Shown one piece after another: positions 36,961 through 46,075 of a stretch of DNA of 64,000 nt. The stretch comes from Adlercreutzia wanghongyangiae (lineage in GTDB: Bacteria > Actinomycetota > Coriobacteriia > Coriobacteriales > Eggerthellaceae), in assembly GCF_035989245.1 (NCBI RefSeq), contig NZ_JAYMFF010000004.1, positions 6,178-70,177 on the forward strand. The letters run 5' to 3'. A program made the position numbers and the translations under genes. The notes under the pieces are model-generated. The model was not told the DNA's origin and ran no database searches. It worked only from the letters and a program-made list of their open reading frames with translations. Every line of letters begins with the position of its first letter. Position 1 is the first letter of the stretch.

Positions 36961-39888
36961 TTATAGCGGAACACCCTCTTGGCTGAGTAGGTCGATCACC
37001 GTAAGTCCACCGCCAGCGGCCTCGATGATCTCCCGATTCCCGAACACGCAGGTGCAGCCGGACCGCGCGATGGCATCCACGGCCTCGCCCAGGGCGCGCA
37101 CGGCATCCACCTGGGCGCCCACCACCTCGTCGCGCACCCGGGCGCGGTCGGCGATACCGTAGCCGGCGAAGTACATGCCGTCCTGGCGACGCAACAACGC
37201 GCGGGCCTTCTCGGGGGCGTCCATGGAGGCTGCCGCCGACACCACGTAGCCGTCCATCTCGGCCTCGGTGGGATTAAACGCGCCGGCCAGCCACGAGCCG
37301 GCCTCCTGGAAGCGGGCCACGGTCTCGTCGATGCGCGGGTCGCGGTAGGAGTAGAAGCGGCTGGAACCGCCGCGCATAGTCTGGAAGCCCGTGCCGTAGG
37401 CCCCGCCCTTCACGCGCACCTCGCCCCACAGGTAGTCGTAGGACAGAATGCGCGCGGCCAGAAGCCATACGCCGCTGTAGCCCAGACCCAGAAGGCGGCG
37501 ATCCCAACCGCAGGCGGTGTAGGTAACGTCGGTGGGCACCACGAAGGCCTCGCGACGGCACACCGGCGCCGGCACCGTCAGCGCCACGGGCGCGGCAGCG
37601 CGGGGCATCGGCGCGGCGGCCGCGCGGAAACGCTCCAGGTCGTCGTCGCTGCCGGCGAACGACAGCGTGCAGTTGGCATCGGCGAACAGACGACCGGCCA
37701 CCTCGGCCAGCTTGGCGCTGAGCGTTGCGGCGCGCTCGTCGAAGTGATCGAGGGTATCCTTCAGGAAGCGGTAGAAGTCGACGCCGCCCAGCGCCTCGCG
37801 CACCACGCCGGCCGGCAGGTAGTACGATGCCGCGCGGCCCATGGCGGCGGTATGCCCGTTGGCCGCGAAGGACTGCTCCATGGCGATGCGCCACTGGGCC
37901 AGGATATCGCGAATGCGGGCGGTGTCGGAGAAGTCGGTCTCGGTCAGCACCTCGGACGAGAGCGACCCCATCCAAGCCGCGTTCTCGGAAAGTGCCGAGC
38001 AGCCGACCACCAGCACGGGGCGCACCTGATCGCGGTCGCTCACATTCTCGTGCACCTCGCAGGCGAATCCCAGATTGCCCAGATGCGCCTGGGACAAGGT
38101 GTCTATCTCGGCGGCAGTGTGGCGGGCGGTGTCCAGCTTGCCCAGCACATTGGCCAGCACCGTGGCGTAGGGCAGCTCCTCGAAGGAGAGGCAGTCCAGG
38201 TCGAAGTAACGGTAGGCGTAGGCGATACCGTGGGTGGGAATGCGGTGGCGCACCAAGGTCACGCCGTCCAGCTCGTCCTCCTCCCACGGCTCCTCAGCCG
38301 GGGCCGGCCCGATGTCGGCACGGGTCAGACTCGGCAGCGCCGCCACAGCCTGCGGGTCGTCGGGGGCCTCCTGGGCCGCGCGCAGGGCGGCCACGTCGGC
38401 CTCGATGGCAGCCGCCTCGTCCGGAGCGAGCGCCCGGGCGCGTTCGCGGGCAGCCTCCTCGGCGCGCTCGTCGGCGCCGGCATCGCCGGGCGCCACCTCC
38501 ACGCGGGCCCAGTGGTCGCTCTCGCAGAACAGCTCGCGCAGCAGCGCCTCGAAGTAGCCCTCGTCCACCTTGGCGGCAAGCGCTGCGAACACGTCGTTGA
38601 AGCGCAGGTAGGCCGTGGGGTCCTCGTCGCTATACAGCCAGCCGGCCATGGCCGACATGGCCAGCACCACCCCGTCAGGGTAGCCGAAGTTCCGCTCGCG
38701 CATCACGAACTCGGCGTGGGACAGCGCCGCGCGCACCAGCTCGCGGTCCAGCGCGCCGTCGGCCAGGCGGCGCGCTTCGGCGCGCACCACGTCCTGCAGG
38801 CGCTCGGCCGCCCCGGGGCGCGCCCCGCGCAGCGATATCACGGCGAAGGGCTGGGCCACCGCATCGGCCACATAGCCCATGGCATCGTCGGCGATGGCCG
38901 CATCCAGCAGAGCCCGCTTCAGGGGCGCCTCGTTGGACCCCATCACGGCATCCAGCAAGATGTCGGCAGCCACCACGCGCTCGCGGTCGGCGGCAGCGCC
39001 GATCACGGCCCCCAGGGCGGCGCAGGCGTTCTCGGGCGCCGTATCCATGGCCACCGTCACGGGTGCGGGGGTCACGGGCGCCTGCTGCCCCAGCGGATTC
39101 ACCTGCAGAGGCCCGCGATCGGCGGCCGCCAGAGGCGCCAGGTAGCCCTCGTCGATGAAGCCGAGGAACCGATCCAGGTCGAGGTTCCCGTACAGAATGA
39201 TGTAGCTGTTGTCGGGCCGGTAGTGGCGACGATGGTTGTCGAGGAAGCCCTCGTAGGTCAGCGCAGGGATGGCAGCCGGCGTGCCGCCCGACTCGAAGCG
39301 GTAGGTGGTATCGGGAAACAGCGCCGCCGACAGGGCATCGTACAGCACCGAATCGGGTTCCGACAGCGCCCCCTTCATCTCGTTGTACACCACGCCGTTG
39401 TACACCAGGGCACGCGTATCGCCCTCCCCTTCCAGCTCCCAGTGCCAGCCCTCCTGCTGGAAGATGGCCGGCCGCGTGTAGATGTTGGGGTGGAACACCG
39501 CGTCCAGGTACACGTCCATGAGGTTCAGAAGGTCGCGCTCGTTGGTGGACGCCACCGGGTACATGGTCTTGTCGGGGAAGGTCATGGCGTTCAGGAAGGT
39601 CTGCATGGAGGTCTTCAGCAGGTTGACGAAGGGCTCCTTCACGGGAAACTTCTCCGAGCCGCACAGCACCGAGTGCTCCAGAATGTGGAACACGCCGGTG
39701 TCGTCGGCGGCCGGTGTCTTGAAGGTGACGGAGAACGCCTTGTTGGCATCGTCGTTCTCCAGGTACATGAGCCGCGCGCCCGAGGCGGTGTGGGTCATCA
39801 GGTGCGCCCGCCCCTCTATCTCGGGCAAGGGCTCGGTGCGCTGCCAAGCGAACCCGTGGGCCGCGGCGGTATCTGCGATGGTCGTCAT
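36961..39888 (-). CDS. M16C zinc metalloprotease (presequence-protease family)
   Basis: 975 residues, normal for this family. The inverted zinc motif HxxEH is H68-I-L-E71-H72, and the family block PFVNLLKTSMQTFLNAMTFPDKTMYPVAS follows. The C-terminal half holds the M16C-associated domain and an inactive paired domain (VKGGAYGTGFQT). These enzymes form a clam-shaped chamber and degrade short peptides in the cytoplasm; no signal peptide is seen. Divergent from sufC. Confidence 0.93.
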   Translation of the reverse strand: MTTIADTAAAHGFAWQRTEPLPEIEGRAHLMTHTASGARLMYLENDDANKAFSVTFKTPAADDTGVFHILEHSVLCGSEKFPVKEPFVNLLKTSMQTFLNAMTFPDKTMYPVASTNERDLLNLMDVYLDAVFHPNIYTRPAIFQQEGWHWELEGEGDTRALVYNGVVYNEMKGALSEPDSVLYDALSAALFPDTTYRFESGGTPAAIPALTYEGFLDNHRRHYRPDNSYIILYGNLDLDRFLGFIDEGYLAPLAAADRGPLQVNPLGQQAPVTPAPVTVAMDTAPENACAALGAVIGAAADRERVVAADILLDAVMGSNEAPLKRALLDAAIADDAMGYVADAVAQPFAVISLRGARPGAAERLQDVVRAEARRLADGALDRELVRAALSHAEFVMRERNFGYPDGVVLAMSAMAGWLYSDEDPTAYLRFNDVFAALAAKVDEGYFEALLRELFCESDHWARVEVAPGDAGADERAEEAARERARALAPDEAAAIEADVAALRAAQEAPDDPQAVAALPSLTRADIGPAPAEEPWEEDELDGVTLVRHRIPTHGIAYAYRYFDLDCLSFEELPYATVLANVLGKLDTARHTAAEIDTLSQAHLGNLGFACEVHENVSDRDQVRPVLVVGCSALSENAAWMGSLSSEVLTETDFSDTARIRDILAQWRIAMEQSFAANGHTAAMGRAASYYLPAGVVREALGGVDFYRFLKDTLDHFDERAATLSAKLAEVAGRLFADANCTLSFAGSDDDLERFRAAAAPMPRAAAPVALTVPAPVCRREAFVVPTDVTYTACGWDRRLLGLGYSGVWLLAARILSYDYLWGEVRVKGGAYGTGFQTMRGGSSRFYSYRDPRIDETVARFQEAGSWLAGAFNPTEAEMDGYVVSAAASMDAPEKARALLRRQDGMYFAGYGIADRARVRDEVVGAQVDAVRALGEAVDAIARSGCTCVFGNREIIEAAGGGLTVIDLLSQEGVPL

Positions 39889-39997
39889 ATCGCTCCTTCT
39901 CGCGAAATCTTTTCCCGTATTCTACCCGTAGCGCGCACGCCTTCCTGCAACCTTCATGGGGACGTTATTATTTCTCCGCGACGAGGAACAATTTCGC

Positions 39998-40003
39998 TAT
40001 AAT
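39998..40003 (+). promoter_or_regulatory. -10 element upstream of sufC
   Basis: Perfect TATAAT, 49 bases before the sufC ATG. No good -35 box lies at 16-18 bases, so an activator may be needed. Confidence 0.4.
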
Positions 40004-40051
40004 CGGCCACAGAAATACAACGCGATCCCGAGACGAGATACGGAGCGATCC

Positions 40052-40828
40052 ATGCTTGAACTGAAGAACCTGGTGTTCGAAGTGCCGGCCGAGGGCGGCG
40101 GCACGAAGCGCATCATCGACGATTTGTCTCTGACCATCCCCGACGACCGCTTCACGGTTATCACCGGCCCCAACGGCGGCGGCAAGTCAACCCTGGCCAA
40201 GCTGATCATGGGCATCGAGGAGCCCACGAGCGGCACCATCCTGTTCAACGGCCAGGACATCACACATAGGTCCATCACCGAGCGCGCCAAGCTGGGCATC
40301 GGCTACGGCTTCCAGCAGCCCGCGCGCTTCCGCGGCATGAAGGTGAAGAAGCTCTTGGACATCGCCGCTGGCAAAAAGCTGCCCATGCTCGCCTGCAACG
40401 AGTACCTGTCGAAGGTGGGCCTGTGCTCGGCGAGCTACCTCACCCGCGAGGTGGACAAGTCGCTGTCGGGCGGCGAGGTGAAGCGCATCGAGATCGCCAC
40501 CATCCTGGCCCGCGACCCGCAGCTGGCCATCTACGACGAGCCCGAGGCCGGCATCGATTTGTGGAGCTTCGATCGGCTCACCGAGACCTTCCGCGACATC
40601 CACGAGGCCCGCGACGGCCGCTCCATCGTCATCATCTCGCACCAGGAGCGCATCATCTCGCTGGCCGACGAGATCGTGCTTCTGCAGGCCGGGCGCGTGG
40701 CCGCCACCGGCACGCCGGCCGAGCTGATGCCTCAACTGGGATTCGCGGCCCGCAGCCTGGACGACCACGGCTGCCCGCTGTCGGTTCCCACCGAGCTGCA
40801 CCTCACCGAGATCCCCACCACCTGCTAG
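40052..40828 (+). CDS. sufC: Fe-S cluster assembly ATPase SufC
   Basis: 258 residues. This ABC-type ATPase drives the SufB scaffold. Walker A is GPNGGGKST, the SufC-type Q-loop region is GYGFQQPARF, the signature is LSGGEVKR, and Walker B is LAIYDEPEAGID. No transmembrane partner is present. Followed by sufB after 190 bases carrying a palindromic element. The pair is the two-gene minimal SUF layout found in many anaerobes (also called SMS). Confidence 0.94.
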   Translation: MLELKNLVFEVPAEGGGTKRIIDDLSLTIPDDRFTVITGPNGGGKSTLAKLIMGIEEPTSGTILFNGQDITHRSITERAKLGIGYGFQQPARFRGMKVKKLLDIAAGKKLPMLACNEYLSKVGLCSASYLTREVDKSLSGGEVKRIEIATILARDPQLAIYDEPEAGIDLWSFDRLTETFRDIHEARDGRSIVIISHQERIISLADEIVLLQAGRVAATGTPAELMPQLGFAARSLDDHGCPLSVPTELHLTEIPTTC

Positions 40829-40876
40829 ACCGCCGAACCCTGCCAGCGACCGAGTACCTGCGTAGAGGGAGCGGCG

Positions 40877-40969
40877 GGTGTTCCGACCGAGCGAGTTCCG
40901 CAGCGACTGGAACAGGACTAAACGTCCTGTTCCGACCAAGCGAGGACTGTCTGAGCGAATCGGAATACC
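40877..40969. repeat. Palindromic element between sufC and sufB
   Basis: A perfect 10-bp hairpin (GGAACAGGAC / GTCCTGTTCC, 5-base loop, 40909-40933) is flanked by direct copies of TTCCGACCRAGCGAG (40880 and 40930) and by outer imperfect inverted arms. It could reduce or stabilise sufB mRNA relative to sufC. Confidence 0.5.
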
Positions 40970-41018
40970 CGGCGATCCCGACCCCGAGGAGTCGCTACCA
41001 TGAGCTAAGGAGACCACC

Positions 41019-41948
41019 ATGGCTGTAGACCTTTCCCCCATCGACGAGAACCTGCTCGCCGAGATCGCCAACATGCACGGCATGCCGAAGGGCGCCTTCA
41101 ACGTGCGCAAGGACGGCGAGCTCGTGGAGCGCCACTCGTCGGCCTATATCGGCATCGAGACCAAGACCGACAATCCCGGCATCGACATCCGCATCGCGCC
41201 GGGCACCAAGGGCGAGACGGTGTACATCCCCGTCATCGTCACGAAGAGCGGCCTGAAAGACGTGGTGTACAACACCTTCTACGTCGGCGAGGACTGCGAT
41301 GTGACCATCATCGCCGGCTGCGGCATCCACAACGATTCCCACGACGCCTCCGAGCACGACGGCATCCACAGCTTCTACCTGGGCCGGAACAGCCGCGTGC
41401 GCTACGTGGAAAAGCACTACGGCGAAGGCGAGGGAACCGGCGAGCGCATCCTGAATCCCACCACCAACGTGTATATGGAGGAAGGCGCCTCCTGCGAGAT
41501 GGAGATGGTGCAGCTGCGCGGCGTGACGAGCACCGTGCGCGACACCAACGCCGAGCTGGGCGTGAACGCGAAGCTGGTGCTCACCGAGAAGCTGCTCACC
41601 CACGGCAACCAAGTGGCCACCTCCAACATGAAGGTGGAGCTGAAAGGCGAGGGCTCCTCGGTGCAGGTGATCTCGCGCTCGGTAGCCCAGGACGACTCGG
41701 TACAGGTGTTCAACCCACTTGTCATCGGCGAGTGCGCCTGCCGCGGGCACGTGCAGTGCGACGCCATCATCATGGGCAACGCCAAAGTGAAGGCCATCCC
41801 CGGCATCGAGGCGGCCAGCGAGGACGCGATGCTCGTGCACGAGGCCGCCATCGGCAAGATCGCCGGCGACCAGATCGTAAAGCTCATGACGCTGGGACTG
41901 ACCGAGGAAGAGGCCGAGGCCGAGATCCTGGACGACTTCCTCAGCTAG
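41019..41948 (+). CDS. sufB: Minimal SufB/SufD-family Fe-S scaffold
   Basis: 309 residues, much shorter than E. coli SufB (about 495). It keeps the beta-helix core and the SufBD C-terminus (CACRGHVQCDAIIMG, then GIEAASEDAMLVHEAAIGKIAGDQI). It probably acts as homodimer with SufC. There is no separate SufD, SufS or SufU next to it; a cysteine desulfurase and a SufU-like gene lie 20 kb away in the molybdoenzyme locus. The start is an ATG with AGGAG. Confidence 0.9.
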   Translation: MAVDLSPIDENLLAEIANMHGMPKGAFNVRKDGELVERHSSAYIGIETKTDNPGIDIRIAPGTKGETVYIPVIVTKSGLKDVVYNTFYVGEDCDVTIIAGCGIHNDSHDASEHDGIHSFYLGRNSRVRYVEKHYGEGEGTGERILNPTTNVYMEEGASCEMEMVQLRGVTSTVRDTNAELGVNAKLVLTEKLLTHGNQVATSNMKVELKGEGSSVQVISRSVAQDDSVQVFNPLVIGECACRGHVQCDAIIMGNAKVKAIPGIEAASEDAMLVHEAAIGKIAGDQIVKLMTLGLTEEEAEAEILDDFLS

Positions 41949-41991
41949 CCTTTCGGCCCATGGCGGCGCCGCGGCAATGCGCGCCAACGAG

Positions 41992-42025
41992 AAGGACCCG
42001 CGAGCTCATCGGCTCGCGGGTCCTT
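41992..42025 (+). terminator. Terminator of the suf operon
   Basis: 14-bp stem AAGGACCCGCGAGC / GCTCGCGGGTCCTT with a 6-base loop, then TCTTCTTGCTTT, 44 bases after the sufB stop. Confidence 0.85.
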
Positions 42026-42067
42026 TCTTCTTGCTTTCCTTACGGCCTCGGGCGAAGCGCGTGACCG

Positions 42068-43093
42068 CTACTCCTCGTCTTCCGACGAGTTGTCGCCGTC
42101 GGAATCGCCGCTGGAATCATCAGAGGAATCCGAGCCGGAATCGCCGTTACCGCTATCGCTGCCGGAGTCGCCGCTGCCGTCGGCCTCGGAGCTGCCGGAC
42201 TCGTCAGTGCCGTCGGAGGCGGCCTGGTCGTCGGCAGCCGCGTCGCCGCCCTCATCGGTCAGAGCGCTGCCGTCGCCAATCACCTGCAGGCCGTCCAGGG
42301 CCACACTCGCCCCCAGCCACTTGCGCTCGATCACGTCGATGGTGCCGTTGCTGACCAGGTTGGCCAGGGCATCGCCGGCCGCCTGCTGCAGGTCGGCGTT
42401 CTCGGCCGATACCGCCATGCAATAGCCGCTCGGCTTCATCAGCATGGCCACCACCGACACATCCAGCCCCTGACCGTGGGCGGCGTACAGGCCGATGATG
42501 GCATCGGCCGCCACGTACTGCACCGTACCGGCCTGCAGCGCGGCGAAGGCGTCGCTCAGGCTGTTCGTGGAGGTGAGGGCATCCTGGCCGAACTCGTTGG
42601 ACACGGCCCAGGCGCTCTTGGAGGACACCTGCGCCGCAAAGGTGGCGCCGGAATCGGGCGCGGGAACACCCGCGTCGGGGCTCAGGGCGAACAGCGCGAT
42701 GCCCGTGGGCAGGTACGACGGAGACGTCCAGTAGTCGGCCTCGGCGTTGGCAGCGTCGATGCCCATGACCACGTCCACCTTGCCCTCGGCAATGGCGGCG
42801 GCCGCGTCGCTGCCCACGTCCACGATGGACACCTTCAGGCCCAGACTGTCGGCCATGGCGGCGGCGATGTCCACGTCGATGCCGATGATCTTGCCGCTGC
42901 CCATGCCCGCCAGCGGAGGATTCTCGGTGTTCACGCCCACGCGCAGCGTGCCCTCCTCGCCGATGACGGGGGGCGCCACGGTGGCCTCCTTCAGCGGGGG
43001 CTGGTAGTTGTTCGAGCCGTTGCACCCGCACAGCATAAGCCCCATGCAGGCGAGGGCCGCCGCGGCGACCATGACGAGTATGCGTCTTCTCAC
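42068..43093 (-). CDS. Amino-acid-type solute-binding lipoprotein
   Basis: 341 residues. A signal peptide with lipobox LCGC (cysteine near residue 24) is followed by an extracellular binding-protein family 3 domain (TLRVGVNTENPPLAGMGSGK, GIDVDIAAAMADSLGLKV). The last 80 residues are a Ser/Asp/Gly/Glu-rich tail (acidic, low complexity). No permease or ATPase gene is adjacent, so it either serves a distant ABC transporter or is a sensor-type protein. The ligand is not predictable. Confidence 0.85.
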   Translation of the reverse strand: MRRRILVMVAAAALACMGLMLCGCNGSNNYQPPLKEATVAPPVIGEEGTLRVGVNTENPPLAGMGSGKIIGIDVDIAAAMADSLGLKVSIVDVGSDAAAAIAEGKVDVVMGIDAANAEADYWTSPSYLPTGIALFALSPDAGVPAPDSGATFAAQVSSKSAWAVSNEFGQDALTSTNSLSDAFAALQAGTVQYVAADAIIGLYAAHGQGLDVSVVAMLMKPSGYCMAVSAENADLQQAAGDALANLVSNGTIDVIERKWLGASVALDGLQVIGDGSALTDEGGDAAADDQAASDGTDESGSSEADGSGDSGSDSGNGDSGSDSSDDSSGDSDGDNSSEDEE

Positions 43094-43591
43094 TTCGTCC
43101 TCCGTCTAAACGTTTTCAAACACGCTTCTTCCGACTGACCTAGTCTTTGACCCCACACTCGCGCACCGGGGCTTTCGCTTGCGCTACCGGCCCTCTCGTC
43201 CGTCGCAGGCTCTGGCTGCGAAATGGGTGCGGACGGTGCGTCTTACCTCTAGGATACGCCATGCTCACGGCGGGACGGGCCCGCGCGCTTACGTGGATCC
43301 TTTCGACCGCATCTGCCTTGGACTTGGAAGCGTCGGGGCGCCTCCGCAACTACAGACTCGAAAGAAGCACCGATAAGTGTAGCAGATCGGGCCCTCTTCC
43401 AAGAAAAGCCCAGAGAACCTATGGCTGACAAACGTCTTTCAAACGGCTGACGGACGGCTCCCGGGCGGTGCAGGCGCGGCTGCGGCGCGGCTGGAGGGCG
43501 ACCGGAAGGCGGCGGAATCCCGACGGGGGCGCGACAAGGGCGCGGTCGTTCCCGAGACAGAACTGCGACAAGTGCGCGCTATGCTGGGAGC
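43094..43591. other. 498-base gap without a recognisable gene
   Basis: It separates the divergent solute-binding-protein and comF genes. Several short frames exist on both strands, but none has a ribosome site or family-like sequence. I see no strong hairpin, tRNA or repeat. It should hold both promoters. Confidence 0.4.
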
Positions 43592-44422
43592 ATGAGCGTC
43601 CTTTGCGAACAACTCCCCCTCTTCCCGCCCGCGACCGGTACCGATCGCGGCCCCCGCGCTGCGGAAAACCCCGCGGCGTCAACGCCCGCGCGGCCCTCCG
43701 AGCACCGTCGACGGGGCTGGCGGGAGCGCGTCTTCGAAGTGGCCGCCGAAACCCTGTGGCCCACGCGCTGCGCCGTATGCGACGCCCCGGGCGCTCCCCT
43801 GTGCGCCTCGTGCGCGCGGAAGCTGCCCTACATCGACGCGCTTTCGGCCTGCCCACGATGCGGGGCGCCGTTCGGGCGGGTGCAGTGCACCGAGTGCAAC
43901 GCCGTCATGCTGGAGCCGTTCGGCTATCAGGCGCCGCCCTACGACGGCGCCGTCAGCCCGCTTCTGCTCACCGAGGAGGCGCGGCGCATCGTCACCGTGT
44001 ACAAAGACCAGAACGAGCGCGCCCTCGCACGGCCCATGGCAGCCATCATGGCCCGTTACCTGCCCGACCGCTGGCTGGCCGAGGCGGCCATGGCCTTCGT
44101 GCCCGCCACCCCGGCCGCCCGGCGCCGCCGCGGCTTCGACCACGCGGAGCACATAGCGCGCGAGCTGTCGTGGATTGTCGAGACGCCCTTCGCTCCCCTG
44201 CTGGCACCCCCGCGCCGCCTCGACCAACGCACACTGTCGCGCGCCCAGCGCATCGGGAACATGCGCGCGGCCCTCACGGTGCTGCCGGGGGCCACGGTGC
44301 CGCGGCGCGTCATCCTGGTGGACGACGTGTGCACCACCGGCGCCACATTGTTCGCCGCCACAGAAGCCCTGAGGAAAGGAGGTGCCCAGGACATCTACTG
44401 CATCACCTTCGCTCGGGCATAG
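43592..44422 (+). CDS. comF: ComF-family phosphoribosyltransferase-like protein
   Basis: 276 residues. A zinc-binding N-terminus (CAVCDAPGAPLCASC and CPRCGAPFGRVQC) precedes a phosphoribosyltransferase domain with the PRPP loop VILVDDVCTTGAT. ComF proteins act in DNA uptake or processing of incoming DNA; no other competence gene is visible here. It has a GGGAG site. Confidence 0.9.
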   Translation: MSVLCEQLPLFPPATGTDRGPRAAENPAASTPARPSEHRRRGWRERVFEVAAETLWPTRCAVCDAPGAPLCASCARKLPYIDALSACPRCGAPFGRVQCTECNAVMLEPFGYQAPPYDGAVSPLLLTEEARRIVTVYKDQNERALARPMAAIMARYLPDRWLAEAAMAFVPATPAARRRRGFDHAEHIARELSWIVETPFAPLLAPPRRLDQRTLSRAQRIGNMRAALTVLPGATVPRRVILVDDVCTTGATLFAATEALRKGGAQDIYCITFARA

Positions 44423-44540
44423 AAAAGCGCGCCATAGAAGACGCGCCTAATCAAAACGGTTCAGGGGAGTAACACGTAGCCAAGTGGCTCCCCTCGAGCC
44501 TGCCTTATCCTACAACAGAAGGAAGGCAGCTTGCAAGACC

Positions 44541-45866
44541 TTACTTCGAGAGCCGTACGCCCTCGGCCTCGGAGAACTCGGCCACGTCCACCGAGATGGA
44601 ATGGCGAATGGGCTTCCAGGCGGCCTTCTTCACCAGCGCGATCAGCGCGATGGGAATGTAGGTGAGCATGAACAGCGGGAAGGTGAACATGTAGCGCACC
44701 TTCTTGGCCGTGGTGGTGCGGATGGAATCCCATTCCACGAAGGTGGTGAGCACGCCGAACACGAACATGAACATCAGGTAGTTGCACAGGCAGAACACGA
44801 TGGAGGTGAGCGACGAGGCAATGGCCACGCCCGTGGACATAACGCCCGTGGCGGCCAGCACGATGATGATGGTGTTGAAGATAATGGAGATGATGGACAG
44901 CAGCATGCCCGGGGCGATGGTCATCAGCATGTCGTAGCAGGCGAAGCGGTAGCCGCGGGGGTTGGTGACCGCGCCCTTCACCAGACGGCCCGCGTAGTGG
45001 GCGAACACCTGGTAGAAGCCCTTGGCCCAACGGAAGCGCTGGTTCCAGGAATCGCGGAAGGTGATGGGCTGCTCGTCGTAGAGCACGGCCGTGGGGCAGT
45101 AGGCGATGCGCACGCCGTCGATGATGGAAGACGCCGAGAACTCGATGTCCTCGGTGAGCAGATGCCACTTCCAACCGCCGGCGGCCTTCAGGATGTCGGC
45201 GGCGATGAAGAAGCCCGTGCCCGACACGGCGCAGGAGGTGTTCAGCGTCAGACGCGCCTGGTTCAGGAACTTCGCCTCGCGCAGGAACCATACGCCGTAG
45301 CCGGCCGAGATCCAGTTACTGCCGAAGTTCTTGGAGTTGCGGTAGGAGGTGGAGGCCTTGGCACCGTTATCGAAGGTGGCGTTCATCTCGCGGAAATAGT
45401 TCACGTCCAGCACGTTGTCGGCATCGAACACGAAGTAGGCCTCGTAGTCTTTGTCGGCGTACTGCTCCCAGATGGCCTTCAGCCCGTAATCGAGCGCGTA
45501 GCCCTTCCCCACCTGCTTCTCGTTATGGCGCGGGAACACGATGGCGCCGGCCTCGCGGGCCACGGCCGCCGTGTTGTCGGTGCAGTTGTCGGCGATGACG
45601 AACACGTCGATGAGCTCGGCCGGGTAATTCTGCACCTTGATGGAATGGATGAGGTCGGCGATGACCGCCTCCTCGTTGCGGGCGGCCACCATAACGGCGT
45701 AGCGATGGTTCTTCTTCGCCTGCACCTTGGGGGCCTTGCGGGTAAGGACGACCAGTACATAGTAGAGTTGATAGGTGTAGCAAATGGTAAAGGTCAGAAA
45801 CACGCAGAAATTGAAGATGTCGACGAACGAGAGAGCCGACACTTGCGATGCCACGGTATCGAACAC
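44541..45866 (-). CDS. Processive family 2 glycosyltransferase, membrane-bound
   Basis: 441 residues. An N-terminal membrane segment is followed by a GT-A domain with VMVAARNEEAVIADLI, FVFDADNVLD (DxD), the LTEDIEFS acceptor motif and the product-binding motif Q-R-F-R-W of polysaccharide synthases; about five membrane segments follow. This matches hyaluronan/chitin/N-acetylglucosaminyl synthases, which polymerise and export a polysaccharide. The start is GTG at 45866, seven bases after AAGGAG; the frame opens further upstream without a site. A TATAAT lies at 45925-45920 on the minus strand. The product is unknown. Confidence 0.87.
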   Translation of the reverse strand: MFDTVASQVSALSFVDIFNFCVFLTFTICYTYQLYYVLVVLTRKAPKVQAKKNHRYAVMVAARNEEAVIADLIHSIKVQNYPAELIDVFVIADNCTDNTAAVAREAGAIVFPRHNEKQVGKGYALDYGLKAIWEQYADKDYEAYFVFDADNVLDVNYFREMNATFDNGAKASTSYRNSKNFGSNWISAGYGVWFLREAKFLNQARLTLNTSCAVSGTGFFIAADILKAAGGWKWHLLTEDIEFSASSIIDGVRIAYCPTAVLYDEQPITFRDSWNQRFRWAKGFYQVFAHYAGRLVKGAVTNPRGYRFACYDMLMTIAPGMLLSIISIIFNTIIIVLAATGVMSTGVAIASSLTSIVFCLCNYLMFMFVFGVLTTFVEWDSIRTTTAKKVRYMFTFPLFMLTYIPIALIALVKKAAWKPIRHSISVDVAEFSEAEGVRLSK

Positions 45867-46075
45867 CAAATTACTCCTTGGACGTGCACCCGCCAGGGCG
45901 CGACTACGCAAACGACTGAATTATAGCCTTATGAATTCCATCGTGCGCCCATTTTGGGACTATCCGGGGAATTTGATGCCTTTTGGTCATAAAGAGCCGC
46001 CGCTCTCCGCAATTGCCCCACACCCCCTCCACACCTGTAAGGAAAGCGTAAGGTTCGCATTTGCACCAAGATGCC

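Noticed and set aside
43147..43428. Short frames in the spacer before comF
   Set aside because: No ribosome site, no hydrophobic or domain pattern, and overlapping alternatives on both strands.
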